A stretch of DNA of 32,579 nt from Candidatus Kerfeldbacteria bacterium. Lineage in GTDB: Bacteria; Patescibacteriota; Patescibacteriia; UBA9570. The position numbers were made by a program, and so were the translations under genes. The DNA is taken from the NCBI GenBank assembly GCA_016182495.1, contig JACPGK010000014.1, positions 1 to 32,579 of the forward strand, given 5' to 3'. The notes below the pieces were generated by a model. The model made no database searches, was not told the origin of the DNA, and saw only the letters and a list, made by a program, of their open reading frames with translations. This document shows positions 16,201-23,161 of this stretch, one piece after another (the first letter of the stretch is position 1; each line of letters opens with the position of its first letter).

Positions 16201-16570
16201 TGTAGAAAATGTAGCTATCTTTTTTATTGATGCTGCTCGTCAAAAAATTGAACACGAGGGCTGGGATGATAAGCGCGCCATCAGTTGGGCTTCTGGCGTT
16301 CGGTTTCGGCCAGTGATTTTAACCAAGCTCACTACCACCGCCTCACTGATACCACTGGCCTTATTTAGTGAAATCTATCGACCAATTTCACTGGTGATTA
16401 TTTTTGGCTTACTCACCTCGGGACTGGCATCATTAATTACCACGCCGATTCTGTTTATTTTTTTCCGCTGGCTATCGCGACATTTTTGGGCAGCTTCGAC
16501 TGGGCATAAAATCGGTTTCTGGTTCGCTTGGCCGATGTATCTGTGGTGGTGGTCACGACAAGATATATAA
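13289..16570 (+). CDS. RND-superfamily (AcrB/HAE1-like) transporter
   Basis: A 1093-residue inner-membrane transporter with the duplicated RND layout: TM1 at about 22-44, a large extracytoplasmic loop, TM2-6 at about 370-520, a second loop, and TM8-12 at about 905-1070. Family motifs include FPEPEIKVIFVRTLYPGA and GTPLDIAGPAKH. The proton-relay pair of AcrB TM4 is changed: here it is VVDPA (Asp433, then Pro434 in place of the second Asp). In TM10 the usual GIVxNN reads GIVENV (Glu973-Asn974). Neither an adaptor (MFP) nor an outer-membrane factor gene is nearby. In a monoderm host it may export or move lipids, not act as a tripartite pump; that is inference. The start is 16 nt after the beta-helix gene. 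Confidence 0.9.
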   Translation: MQSPQPTIHQRLSSYFLANHRLTILLLIFFIALGLGTTILLRTTGFPEPEIKVIFVRTLYPGATAESVAADITTPLEGAIKDIPEIDTYSSWSNPSLSVLSLRLHESASTETVRSKVASALDSITLPDTAEQPQMTIPEISGPDMILAVASTDHQAIYQQYKQLQADLNELSATASITPMVDIEQRLVVRIDQTKLMASGLTISEITRQLQSLGEQLPVVSDVELDGQQYAISMSFPDVTIDTVRQLPLQPDLVLQQVATVSLEYSFTDDDSLIALKQRGQALVLPAVILHIRTIAEASLSDYQQAVNDILAKYTAAVIVEPTAEAGEGNLFIVKEFSSNTQNAQQVDEVIGGLIGTPLDIAGPAKHLGWILGGIQLVFLVMLAFVSWRAAIIAALAIPLSLVFSNIYLYIIGEDLNTLALFSLVLVIGLVVDPALVLLESIQRKIDIGLRGISAAQAAVKDVGVGLFLAALTNVIVFAPFAVVSGLLGAVFVYIPITIIPAIVGSYIVPLIFLAWFGSIVLRPKKHATQNETENLWGLARGLIRLNTKILASSAWQRLAIITVALVVPLLVAGVLFNSGAMKVVQFSVTNDVSTLLLIQEWKPATTATQRQQLRAEVLRRTAAEPEVKHIYPVESVDSYFVNLTDEHDRVQLGSDIAWAIDQRLAELRTDFFDLVIKPSTYGSPEPNYQVSVAVQATDPTALKTAAQAIGLATQRVCLIDGTVTIVDDCTGRRLVTKVDDGYTEKSQPVIDVELQRHALLTNRAIFPEGPISYFVHSALQQQFVINDQSISNALVDGEPVEIYLDKQADDPTTVIDVEQLSVPTLTGTTVQLQQLADIQTNIGSTVIRRVNGQTLAVVQARLASGYTDQQHAVAVTNALVEYFPENVQAFSEGSTAENNRSFQELFLALILAVVLSYIVLAVFFNSFTQPLVIIFAVPLSFVGVFPALSLWNRGQFGFLEIIGLIILVGIVENVAIFFIDAARQKIEHEGWDDKRAISWASGVRFRPVILTKLTTTASLIPLALFSEIYRPISLVIIFGLLTSGLASLITTPILFIFFRWLSRHFWAASTGHKIGFWFAWPMYLWWWSRQDI

Positions 16571-17268
16571 GCCATACCATCCCCAGTGGGTAGAGGAGGC
16601 ATAATCAGACCATGATTTTTCACAACCAATCCCGCGGTGACTTCTTTAGCAAGTTGCTCAACTTGAATGCCACTGCGAGGCATTTCTAGAGAACAACTCA
16701 AAAAAGCTAGTCCACCTGGTTTCACAATTCTTCTGGCCTCATGGATCCAACGCCGCCATTTCTGCGACCAATGCATAGCATTGATCGAAAATACCACATC
16801 AGCCGAGGCTGTAGCTAGCTGATTTTGGCTGATATCAGTAACAATAGTGGTTACTCTATCAGACAAGCCGATAGCTTCGGCAATGACCCGTGCTCGAGCC
16901 AACATAGCTGGGCTATGGTCAAGCAGGGTTACTTGCTCTATAAAACCATGTTTCAGTAGCCACAATTCGTAGCTAGCTGGGCCACTACCGAGTGACACCA
17001 GATGGCCAACTGGTTGTGACAGTCTTCCTAAAATTTGAACCAGGATATGATCCATGGTGGCCAATTGGAAATGGCTGGCTTCATACACACCATAACCAGC
17101 GGCTACTTTATCCTGGTAGCCAACCATGTTATGGTCTGCTCGCTTACTCATTTGGCCATCAGTGGCTTCACTAATACTGGCCAGAAAATCATCACGATCT
17201 TGATGATATTCAGGAAAATGTCTACACCAAAAAACCATGTAATCACTAAGTAGTTCTTCTCGAGACAT
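16375..17268 (-). CDS. Class I SAM-dependent methyltransferase with antisense-overlapping tail
   Basis: A 297-residue protein. Motif I is LVSLGSGPASYELW (about 90-103), then VTLLDHSPAMLARA, IVTDISQNQLATASADVVF and the post-motif ARRIVKPGGLAFLSC, a Methyltransf_11/25 pattern. A good Shine-Dalgarno (AGGAG, 4 nt from the ATG) precedes it. From about residue 234 the frame runs through the 3' end of the convergent RND gene (196 nt antisense overlap). This tail is Lys/Cys-rich and unlike a methylase C-terminus. The original stop was probably lost through a deletion that joined the two genes. The core domain looks intact, so activity is possible; the substrate is unknown. Confidence 0.82.
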   Translation of the reverse strand: MSREELLSDYMVFWCRHFPEYHQDRDDFLASISEATDGQMSKRADHNMVGYQDKVAAGYGVYEASHFQLATMDHILVQILGRLSQPVGHLVSLGSGPASYELWLLKHGFIEQVTLLDHSPAMLARARVIAEAIGLSDRVTTIVTDISQNQLATASADVVFSINAMHWSQKWRRWIHEARRIVKPGGLAFLSCSLEMPRSGIQVEQLAKEVTAGLVVKNHGLIMPPLPTGDGMAYISCRDHHHRYIGQANQKPILCPVEAAQKCRDSQRKKINRIGVVINDASPEVSKPKIITSEIGR

Positions 17269-17283
17269 TTTGCTCCTAAAGGA

Positions 17284-17300
17284 ACGCGTTGCTTTAGCGC
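17284..17300. repeat. Short GC palindrome (CGCG...GCG)
   Basis: CGCGTTGCTTTAGCGCG lies in the leader of the methyltransferase, between its Shine-Dalgarno and the zinc-ribbon gene. The core GCTTTAGCG is shared with the palindrome inserted in the tRNA-Trp fragment. Confidence 0.45.
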
Positions 17301-17327
17301 GGAAAAATTTTATGCTATTTTTAACCT

Positions 17328-17516
17328 CTAGTCAATCTCGCGGTGTGGGCAATCTTTTTTTAAACACAGCCAAGCATTACTAGGTGTACCATTGAGCACA
17401 ACTAATTGTTTACAATTGCGACATTTTATTTCAATTTCGCTATCGATCAGTAAGCCACGAAATAATAATTTATTATCATTTGGGCAGCGATATTCTTGAT
17501 ACAATGGCGTCTGCAT
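17328..17516 (-). CDS. Small zinc-ribbon protein (Com-like)
   Basis: A 62-residue protein starting MQTPLYQEYRCPNDNKLL. Four metal-ligand Cys form the first ribbon, in CPNDNKLLFRG and IEIKCRNCK, and a further pair (WLCLKKDCPH) may join. The layout of RCPxxxKLLFxG then IEIKCxxCK resembles the Com zinc-finger family of phage Mu, which regulates translation, and generic rubredoxin-like ribbons. The frame is open upstream to an ATG at 17582, but that extension is a hydrophobic, low-information stretch; the ATG at 17516 fits the family length. It lies 60 bp from the methyltransferase start and ends the block before tRNA-Gln. Its role is unknown. Confidence 0.6.
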   Translation of the reverse strand: MQTPLYQEYRCPNDNKLLFRGLLIDSEIEIKCRNCKQLVVLNGTPSNAWLCLKKDCPHREID

Positions 17517-17601
17517 AACACTAAGTATACTAATAAAAGTACTGATCAGTAAAGTGTAGCAAGGTAATGTTATATTCAACAATAATATTCAAGACAAACC
17601 C

Positions 17602-17630
17602 TTTACAATCACGTTAAAAAACGTTATAGT
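17602..17630 (+). promoter_or_regulatory. tRNA-Gln promoter
   Basis: TTTACA (17602-17607) is followed after exactly 17 nt by TATAGT (17625-17630). Both match the sigma-70 consensus at five of six positions. The expected start near 17637 is 12 nt before the tRNA 5' end. Confidence 0.75.
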
Positions 17631-17648
17631 ACGTTGGCTTTGCATAAT

Positions 17649-17716
<68 letters not shown>

Positions 17717-17723
<7 letters not shown>

Positions 17724-17795
17724 AACAGGATGTGTCCGAAAATTTGCAAACTCAACGTCCGCACGAGCGGGCGTTTTGGTTAGCAAATTCCAGGG
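17717..17795 (+). repeat. Left 79-bp direct repeat (attL-like)
   Basis: It starts with CCAGCCA of tRNA-Gln and contains an imperfect hairpin, AATTTGC...GCAAATT outside and CCGC-ACGA-GCGG inside (about 17741-17789). It differs from the right copy at three positions. Read on the - strand it encodes TPWNLLTKTPARADVEFANF, a sequence typical of a serine recombinase C-terminus. Confidence 0.85.
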
Positions 17796-17946
17796 CGTTT
17801 TGAATTCCACTTCCACCTTCCACTCCCGCAGTTGGGCGTTCGAGCCGACCGAACTCACGCAACTCGGTTATTTGCGCTTCAATACTCAAAATCTGCCTAT
17901 TCGGCTCGTCCGTTGATTTTCGTGCATAGAGAAAGAATTTGCTCAT
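17724..17946 (-). pseudogene. Serine recombinase remnant, internally deleted
   Basis: The - strand frame from 17946 begins MSKFFLYARKSTDEPNRQIL and continues SIEAQITELREF, an unmistakable resolvase N-terminus including the catalytic Ser in ARKSTDE. After about 33 residues the similarity stops. In the adjacent frame, REWKVEVEFKTPWNLLTKTP and the following residues resemble the C-terminal tail of large serine recombinases. About 450 residues are missing between them, and the two parts are out of frame. It was probably the integrase of the element and is now dead. It shares the intergenic region with the divergent small ORF at 18014. Confidence 0.75.
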
Positions 17947-18013
17947 ATCGCTTTTGGGCTAATAGGTACTAGTTACAAAAAAGCAATATGCCCAGATCAC
18001 CTTTGAACAGCCG

Positions 18014-18274
18014 GTGGTTAATAAGGATGTACAGATTGGCTTTTTAGTCCAAGTTGAGTCAACGTGTCAGTCGTACGAAAGTATCAGAACTTTGACTAAG
18101 TTGCTTGAAAAGAATTTAGTAACAACTAACTGGTCACTAATGTCTGATGGATTAACATTTCGAATGGGAATACTAACAGGCCGTTTACATGGCTATGATG
18201 AAGAGGATGCTATTAAGCAGCTGATTACATCAAGATTAAAGAAAGGACTACTGAAATTACCAAAAGCAGGTTAA
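18014..18274 (+). CDS. Hypothetical protein, possibly 5'-truncated
   Basis: An 86-residue frame that I do not recognise. Its only plausible start is a GTG at 18014, with no visible ribosome-binding site. The frame is open upstream to 17966 with protein-like sequence (KKQYAQITFEQPVV), which suggests either a missing start or a truncation by the deletion that damaged the adjacent recombinase. The composition is soluble and helical, ending KKGLLKLPKAG. It lies inside the tRNA-Gln element, 142 nt before the BRO gene, and is separated from it by a palindrome. Treat it as tentative. Confidence 0.4.
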   Translation: MVNKDVQIGFLVQVESTCQSYESIRTLTKLLEKNLVTTNWSLMSDGLTFRMGILTGRLHGYDEEDAIKQLITSRLKKGLLKLPKAG

Positions 18275-18300
18275 AAAATATAACCAATTAGACGTTAATG

Positions 18301-18327
18301 CAGTCTGTCGGGAATTCCGACCTACTG
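18301..18327. promoter_or_regulatory. Two-part palindrome upstream of BRO-helicase operon
   Basis: CAGT-ct-GTCGG-gaatt-CCGAC-ct-ACTG is a symmetrical stem with a 2-nt internal loop on each side. It lies 49 nt upstream of the -10 box of the BRO gene. It could be an operator or a weak terminator of the small ORF; no U-tract follows, which favours an operator. Confidence 0.45.
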
Positions 18328-18375
18328 ACGTGGATTGTAAAGGCTTGTGCTCTTTATTTTAGGCTCTATTTGAGC

Positions 18376-18381
18376 TATAAT
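18376..18381 (+). promoter_or_regulatory. -10 box of BRO-helicase operon
   Basis: A perfect TATAAT within GAGCTATAATGG places the transcription start near 18388, about 29 nt before the ATG at 18417. No good -35 box is visible, so an activator may be needed. Confidence 0.55.
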
Positions 18382-18416
18382 GGTTATGAAATTTAACCCC
18401 ATAGTTTTTAGTATTT

Positions 18417-19256
18417 ATGAAATCAATCATTTTATTCGAACATAGCCCAGTCCGTCGCATTTGGGTTGAGGCTGAAGAAAAATGGTATTTTAGTGTAGTT
18501 GATGTGGTTGGCATTTTAGCAGACAGTGCTAATCCTAATAACTACTGGAAAGTCCTTAAAAACCGTCTAAATAAGGAAGGTAGTCAGGTAGTTACAAAAT
18601 GTAACCAACTGAAATTAATGGCTAAGGATGGTAAAAAATATCTTACGGATGTAGCGGATGTTGAAAGTATGCTACGGATTATTCAAAGCATCCCATCTAA
18701 AAAAGCCGAGCCTTTTAAGCAATGGCTAGCAAAAGTTGGCTATGAACGCCTACAAGAAACGGTAGATCCGGAACAAGGGTTAAATCGAGCTAGAGAAAAT
18801 TGGCAAGAACTGGGTCGTTCTGACAAATGGATTGAGAAGCGCATGCTTGGCCAAGAAACCCGAAATAAGCTGACTGACTATTGGAAAAATCACAAAGTGG
18901 AAGAGCAATCAGAATATGCCATGCTAACGAATATTATTCACAAAGAATGGAGCGGGATTAATGTCAGCGAACATAAACAACTGAAGAAATTGAAAGGGCA
19001 CAATCTACGTGGTCATATGACCGAAGCGGAGCTAATTTTCACTGCGTTAGCGGAACTTTCAACTCGCCAAATTGCCCAAGAAGATCAAGCTGAAGGCTTT
19101 AATCAAAATGCCCATTCAGCCAAAAAAGGCGGTGCTATTGCCGGTAATGCGCGTAAGCAACTTGAACAACAAACGGGTAAAAAAGTAGTCAGTAATGAAA
19201 ATTTTTTAGCAGCACCTAAACCTAAACGATCACTACCAAAATCAGATAAAACCTGA
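18417..19256 (+). CDS. BRO-N domain protein (DinD-like antirepressor family)
   Basis: A 279-residue protein. The BRO-N domain spans about residues 3-112: RRIWVEAEEKWYFSVVDVVG, DSANPNNYWKVLKNRLNKEG and LTDVADVESMLRII. The C-terminal half resembles DNA-damage-inducible protein D-like proteins, with NARENWQELGR-type helices and the tail GGAIAGNARKQLE followed by TGKKVVSNENFL. BRO-N proteins bind DNA and are common as antirepressors in phages and islands. It is immediately followed, 2 nt after its stop, by the primase-helicase gene, so the pair is one operon. A regulator or sensor controlling, or acting with, the helicase is the obvious inference. Family assignment is firm, function is not. Confidence 0.85.
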   Translation: MKSIILFEHSPVRRIWVEAEEKWYFSVVDVVGILADSANPNNYWKVLKNRLNKEGSQVVTKCNQLKLMAKDGKKYLTDVADVESMLRIIQSIPSKKAEPFKQWLAKVGYERLQETVDPEQGLNRARENWQELGRSDKWIEKRMLGQETRNKLTDYWKNHKVEEQSEYAMLTNIIHKEWSGINVSEHKQLKKLKGHNLRGHMTEAELIFTALAELSTRQIAQEDQAEGFNQNAHSAKKGGAIAGNARKQLEQQTGKKVVSNENFLAAPKPKRSLPKSDKT

Positions 19257-19258
19257 CC

Positions 19259-21406
19259 ATGCTCACACCCGATGAGAAAATTAAACTCTTCTTATCTTTA
19301 TTTAAAGGTAGGCCAGAGATCTTTGCGAAACGCTGGGAATCACGTGATGGTTTAAAATCTGGGTATTCACCCGTCTGTCAGAATGAATGGAAGCGCGGTA
19401 TTTGTACTAAGGCCCAGGGTCAACCATGTCAGAACTGTGTGTACACTGCTCTGACCCAAGAACATGTTCGTCAACACTTACAAGGTGAGTTAGTGGTTGG
19501 CATTTATCCAATGCTAGCAGATAACACTTCTCATTTTTTAGTAGCTGATTTTGACCAGACTTCGTGGCAAGAGGACGCTACAAAATTTATTGCTCAATGT
19601 GAACATTATCACATCCCAGCTTATTTAGAGCGCTCGCGTTCCGGTAATGGTGGTCATGTTTGGCTATTTTTCAGTGAACCCTATCCAGCAGCGCAAAGTC
19701 GTTTACTTGGTTTTCGACTTTTAAAAGCAGCCGGCTTAGTCAATCAATTCGATCCACTGGATAGCTTTGATCGGTTTATTCCGAATCAGGATATGTTGCG
19801 ACGTGGCGCGATTGGGAACTTAATTGCCTTACCATTACAACATCAGGCTCGCCAACATGGTAATACTGTATTTCTCGATACAAACAAGGATTATCAGCCG
19901 TATGAAGATCAATGGACATTTCTGCAACAGGTTGAAACCAGTACCCCAGAGCAACTAGACAGCGTACTAGCTGATTTCATGGACAAGAAAGGTACAGGTT
20001 CAAGTCAGTCGCAAAAAGTAGAAATTACCATCAATAACTATCTCAGTATTCCAAGAGCAAGTGTCACCTCATTATTGCAAGAGTTCCTCACCAAACAACT
20101 TAATTTTTTGAATGCGCAGTATCTCGTTCTTAAGCGCATGAATCGCAGCACCTATGGCATTGAAAAATATTTTCGTTTAATTGAAGCCGATGATGAACAC
20201 ATTTTTCTACCCAGAGGATTTTTGCAGGCACTTACGACATTTTGTGATCAACATGACATTTCCTATAACATTCAGAATCAACGCCATACCTGTGATAAAG
20301 TGTCATTTCATTCATCATATACATTGCGTACATATCAACTCCTGGCCATCGAAGCGTTAGCGCAACACAATGAAGGTATTGTTGTGGCGCCACCGGGTGC
20401 AGGCAAAACAGTCATTGGTTTAGAAGTCATTGCCCGTCAACAGCAACCAGCTTTAGTGATTGTGCATACCAAACAAATTATGGATCAGTGGGTACAACGC
20501 ATTGAAGATATGTTTGGTATTGCAAAACCAGAAATTGGTCAGCTGAGTGGAGCCAAGAAAAAAGTTGGCAAGTTAATCACGGTGGCGATGATCCAAACAT
20601 TGAGTCGGATGGAATCATTGGAAAAATATAAAGAGCAATTTGGTACTATTGTTGTGGATGAGTGTCATCACATGCCAGCCCAGATGTTTCGTAAAGTGAT
20701 TCCACAGTTTAACCCTTATTATTTGTATGGCCTGACAGCTACACCAGAACGTAAATTTAATGATGCGGCTTTGATTGAAACTTACCTTGGTGAGATTGTT
20801 TCAACGATTGATCAGTTGGCCATGCAAGACAACGCCAATCCAACAACTTCATCTCAACTGATTGATCTACATATCCTGGAAACAGCCGTGCAACTACCGT
20901 TTGCAATCCGAACCACTAATTTGGCATTAGGCTACAAAGCCCTACTGTTTGATACTCAACGTAATCAACAAATCGTAAGTGATATTATACAGTTAGCCGG
21001 CCAACATAAAAAATGTTTAGTGATGACTGAACGAAAAGATCACGTAGAACTGTTACGTTACTATTTAGGAAATAATCACGAAGTGATCACGTTAACTGGC
21101 GATTTAACTAAAACTCAACGTACTATGCGTTTGAAGCAAATCCAAACTGGTGATTTTGACATTGTTGTAGCAACTGGACAGCTACTTGGTGAAGGCACAG
21201 ATATTCCTAGTTTTGATGCCTTATTTTTAGTCTATCCATTTTCTTCGGCAGTAAAGTTAAAACAGTATATTGGTCGCATTCAACGTGGCAAAGAAACTGT
21301 CCGTAGTGTATATGATTATCGTGATCGGCAGATTGATTTCTTTGACCGGATGTATAAAAAAAGAAAGCAGGTGTATACAAAATACTTTGGAGTACAGCCA
21401 GAATAA
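19259..21406 (+). CDS. Primase-superfamily (TOTE-type AEP) + SF2 helicase fusion
   Basis: A 715-residue two-module enzyme. Residues about 1-240 match the archaeo-eukaryotic primase-like domain described in TOTE conflict systems: a Cys cluster (Cys40, Cys49, Cys57, Cys60), the metal motif ADFD (Asp97, Asp99), SRSGNGGHVWLFF (His133) and the FIPNQD/GNLIALPLQ region. After a linker comes an SF2 DEAD/DEAH helicase: PPGAGKT (about 380), VVDECHH (about 467), LTATPE and QYIGRIQRGK. All key residues are present. It is shorter than most TOTE proteins and no nuclease is fused. It lies 2 nt after the BRO-N gene. It may act in defence or in replication of the element; the family alone does not decide. Confidence 0.85.
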   Translation: MLTPDEKIKLFLSLFKGRPEIFAKRWESRDGLKSGYSPVCQNEWKRGICTKAQGQPCQNCVYTALTQEHVRQHLQGELVVGIYPMLADNTSHFLVADFDQTSWQEDATKFIAQCEHYHIPAYLERSRSGNGGHVWLFFSEPYPAAQSRLLGFRLLKAAGLVNQFDPLDSFDRFIPNQDMLRRGAIGNLIALPLQHQARQHGNTVFLDTNKDYQPYEDQWTFLQQVETSTPEQLDSVLADFMDKKGTGSSQSQKVEITINNYLSIPRASVTSLLQEFLTKQLNFLNAQYLVLKRMNRSTYGIEKYFRLIEADDEHIFLPRGFLQALTTFCDQHDISYNIQNQRHTCDKVSFHSSYTLRTYQLLAIEALAQHNEGIVVAPPGAGKTVIGLEVIARQQQPALVIVHTKQIMDQWVQRIEDMFGIAKPEIGQLSGAKKKVGKLITVAMIQTLSRMESLEKYKEQFGTIVVDECHHMPAQMFRKVIPQFNPYYLYGLTATPERKFNDAALIETYLGEIVSTIDQLAMQDNANPTTSSQLIDLHILETAVQLPFAIRTTNLALGYKALLFDTQRNQQIVSDIIQLAGQHKKCLVMTERKDHVELLRYYLGNNHEVITLTGDLTKTQRTMRLKQIQTGDFDIVVATGQLLGEGTDIPSFDALFLVYPFSSAVKLKQYIGRIQRGKETVRSVYDYRDRQIDFFDRMYKKRKQVYTKYFGVQPE

Positions 21407-21593
21407 GTGCTAGCAGCATATTACGCAACTATACCCATCACTAGTCTAGGTATTTCTAGTCGCGATCGAGACAATGTGATATCCTTTTTATAGTGTCTCG
21501 TTTGTCTCATTCTACCTGACCCACCAACCCTGTAGGTAACTCGAAATTTAATCCTAATAAACCCTTGGCGGTCTAGGTTCTAGACCAGTACGT
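21407..21593. other. Right border of element, palindromes but no gene
   Basis: No gene is visible here. CGAGACA...TGTCTCG (7-bp arms near 21468-21502) and a perfect palindrome GGTCTAG-GTT-CTAGACC (21570-21586) lie just before the right 79-bp repeat. Either could be a recombinase site or the operon's terminator; a U-rich stretch (CCTTTTTAT) lies in the loop of the first. Confidence 0.45.
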
Positions 21594-21672
21594 CCAGCCA
21601 GTCAGGATGTGTCCGAAAATTTGCAAACTCAACATCCGCACGAGCGGGCGTTTTGGTTAGCAAATTCCAGGG
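21594..21672 (+). repeat. Right 79-bp direct repeat (attR-like)
   Basis: It matches the left repeat except for GT in place of AA at its positions 8-9 and one G-to-A change. It begins with CCAGCCA, equal to the tRNA-Gln 3' end, and like the left copy it carries the hairpin and a fragment encoding a recombinase C-terminus on the - strand. The sequence just upstream matches the tRNA T-arm region only weakly. Confidence 0.85.
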
Positions 21673-21700
21673 TTTACGTTAATCTCTGATGTGGAAACTG

Positions 21701-22102
21701 CTAACTGTGTGATTCTTCAATGTCATACTTAGATGGTGGTGGAACAGGACGTATTTTTTCGCGTTGGTGTGCATCATCAATTTCTTTTTTAGATCCAAAC
21801 AAAACTGATAATTCATCAATTTTTTGACAGACTAATTCGGAGATACCTGCTATACGTAACATTGCCGCCGTTTTTCTCAACTCACCTGCTTCTGCACGAG
21901 AATCACTATCTTGTTTTTCGGATATTTCCATGGATTGCTTCAAACTAGCCAATATATTTGCTTGCTTCACTAAAGCATCAATGCTGTCTCGCAATTTCTG
22001 TTCTGCCTGACCAATGACTGTTTTGGCTTTTTCGATTCGGTCTGATACATGCATTTGATCAAACGATTTTACTTTTCTACCAAACCCTGGTTCACCTATC
22101 AT
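21701..22102 (-). CDS. Hypothetical coiled-coil protein
   Basis: A 133-residue protein that I do not recognise. Most of it (about residues 20-110) is predicted helix with heptad-like spacing (KAKTVIGQAEQKLRDSIDAL), rich in Glu, Lys and Ala. The C-terminus is Pro-rich (IRPVPPPSKYD). The first ATG at 22102 immediately follows a perfect TATAAT on the same strand, too close to be used with that promoter. The second ATG (22054, MHVSDRIEKAK) may be the real start, giving 117 residues. It lies just outside the right repeat, so it may belong to an older element at tRNA-Gln. Confidence 0.5.
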   Translation of the reverse strand: MIGEPGFGRKVKSFDQMHVSDRIEKAKTVIGQAEQKLRDSIDALVKQANILASLKQSMEISEKQDSDSRAEAGELRKTAAMLRIAGISELVCQKIDELSVLFGSKKEIDDAHQREKIRPVPPPSKYDIEESHS

Positions 22103-22214
22103 ATTATAAAATAAAGATACTATTAAAATATAAACTAGTTCAGGAATACTATAGTGACCCTCGCTGCCTAAATTGATGCCTGGTATTACTATAGCCTAAA
22201 ATCAACGAAGACGC

Positions 22215-22220
22215 TATACT
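22215..22220 (+). promoter_or_regulatory. -10 box of ABC operon, leaderless start
   Basis: TATACT ends 8 nt before the ATG at 22229, so the mRNA would begin within about 2 nt of the start codon. This is the same spacing as at 11296 and 26274. Confidence 0.5.
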
Positions 22221-22228
22221 GCACTGCG

Positions 22229-23161
22229 ATGACGATGGCTACAGTGCTAACAGTGCAAGGTTTAATCAAAAACTACGGTTCATTTCGAGCGGTCGATGGC
22301 ATTAGTTTTAGCGTACCACGCGGCCAAGCCATTGGCTTATTGGGCCCTAACGGAGCCGGTAAAACCACCACCATTCAAGTATTGCTGGGCATTACTAAAG
22401 TTAACGGCGGAACGATTCATTATTTTGGCCAAAATTTTCAGCACCACCGCCAAGCTTGTTTACAGCGCATCAATTTTTCATCATCCTTCAACACCTTGCA
22501 AGGTCGCATTACGGTGTGGGAAAATTTGTTGGTGTACGCCCAGCTCTATCGTGTTCAGCATTCTAAACAAAAAATTATGGAGCTGGTTGATTATTTTCAA
22601 ATCAATAATTTACTGCACGAACGTTTATGGGATGTATCAGCCGGCCAAAAAACTCGCGTTAATTTAATCAAAGCCTTACTGAACGATCCGGAATTGATTT
22701 TACTCGACGAACCGACCGCCTCGCTTGATCCGGATATTGCCGATAAGTTGCTCTCGTTGATAGAACAACTTAAACGTGATCGCCAATTATCATTGCTTTA
22801 TACCAGTCATGATATGGCCGAAGTTACCCGAATTTGTGACGAAGTGATTTTTTTAGATCATGGTAAAATTGTGGCGCAAGATACACCGCTTGGTTTAACC
22901 AAACGCATTACCCATAGTCAATTGCAGTTATCGTTTGACGGCGACCAAACCAAACTGCAGCAAGTGCTGAAGCCATATCAAGTACGGTATACTTTTCCTA
23001 CATCGTTCAGCATTCGAATCAATCTGCCAGAACAGCTGATTCCAAAAGTGATTTTCAATTTGAGCCAAGCCGGCGTATGGATTACTGATATCGAAATAAC
23101 AAAACCTACCTTGGAGGATGTTTTTTTACAAATAGCTCGTGGTCAACATGATATCACTTGA
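22229..23161 (+). CDS. ABC transporter ATP-binding protein (ABC-2 exporter class)
   Basis: A 310-residue cytoplasmic ATPase. Walker A GPNGAGKTT (residues 39-47), the signature VSAGQKTRV (a variant of LSGGQ), Walker B ILLDEPTASLD and the switch His in LLYTSHDM are all intact. The C-terminal 80 residues match the accessory domain of the CcmA/DrrA-type exporters. The permease gene overlaps it by 14 nt, so the two form one exporter. The signature Ser-Ala-Gly-Gln is non-canonical but seen in this class. The substrate is unknown; drug, lipid or polysaccharide export are all possible. The ATG at 22229 is preferred because the -10 box fits; an ATG at 22235 is the alternative. Confidence 0.9.
   Translation: MTMATVLTVQGLIKNYGSFRAVDGISFSVPRGQAIGLLGPNGAGKTTTIQVLLGITKVNGGTIHYFGQNFQHHRQACLQRINFSSSFNTLQGRITVWENLLVYAQLYRVQHSKQKIMELVDYFQINNLLHERLWDVSAGQKTRVNLIKALLNDPELILLDEPTASLDPDIADKLLSLIEQLKRDRQLSLLYTSHDMAEVTRICDEVIFLDHGKIVAQDTPLGLTKRITHSQLQLSFDGDQTKLQQVLKPYQVRYTFPTSFSIRINLPEQLIPKVIFNLSQAGVWITDIEITKPTLEDVFLQIARGQHDIT

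Noticed and set aside
21570-21600. GGTTC...CCAGCCA before the right repeat as a second tRNA-Gln 3' end
   Set aside because: Only 16 of 25 positions match the tRNA-Gln end and seven of these are the repeat core itself; the T loop is not preserved. It is too weak to call.
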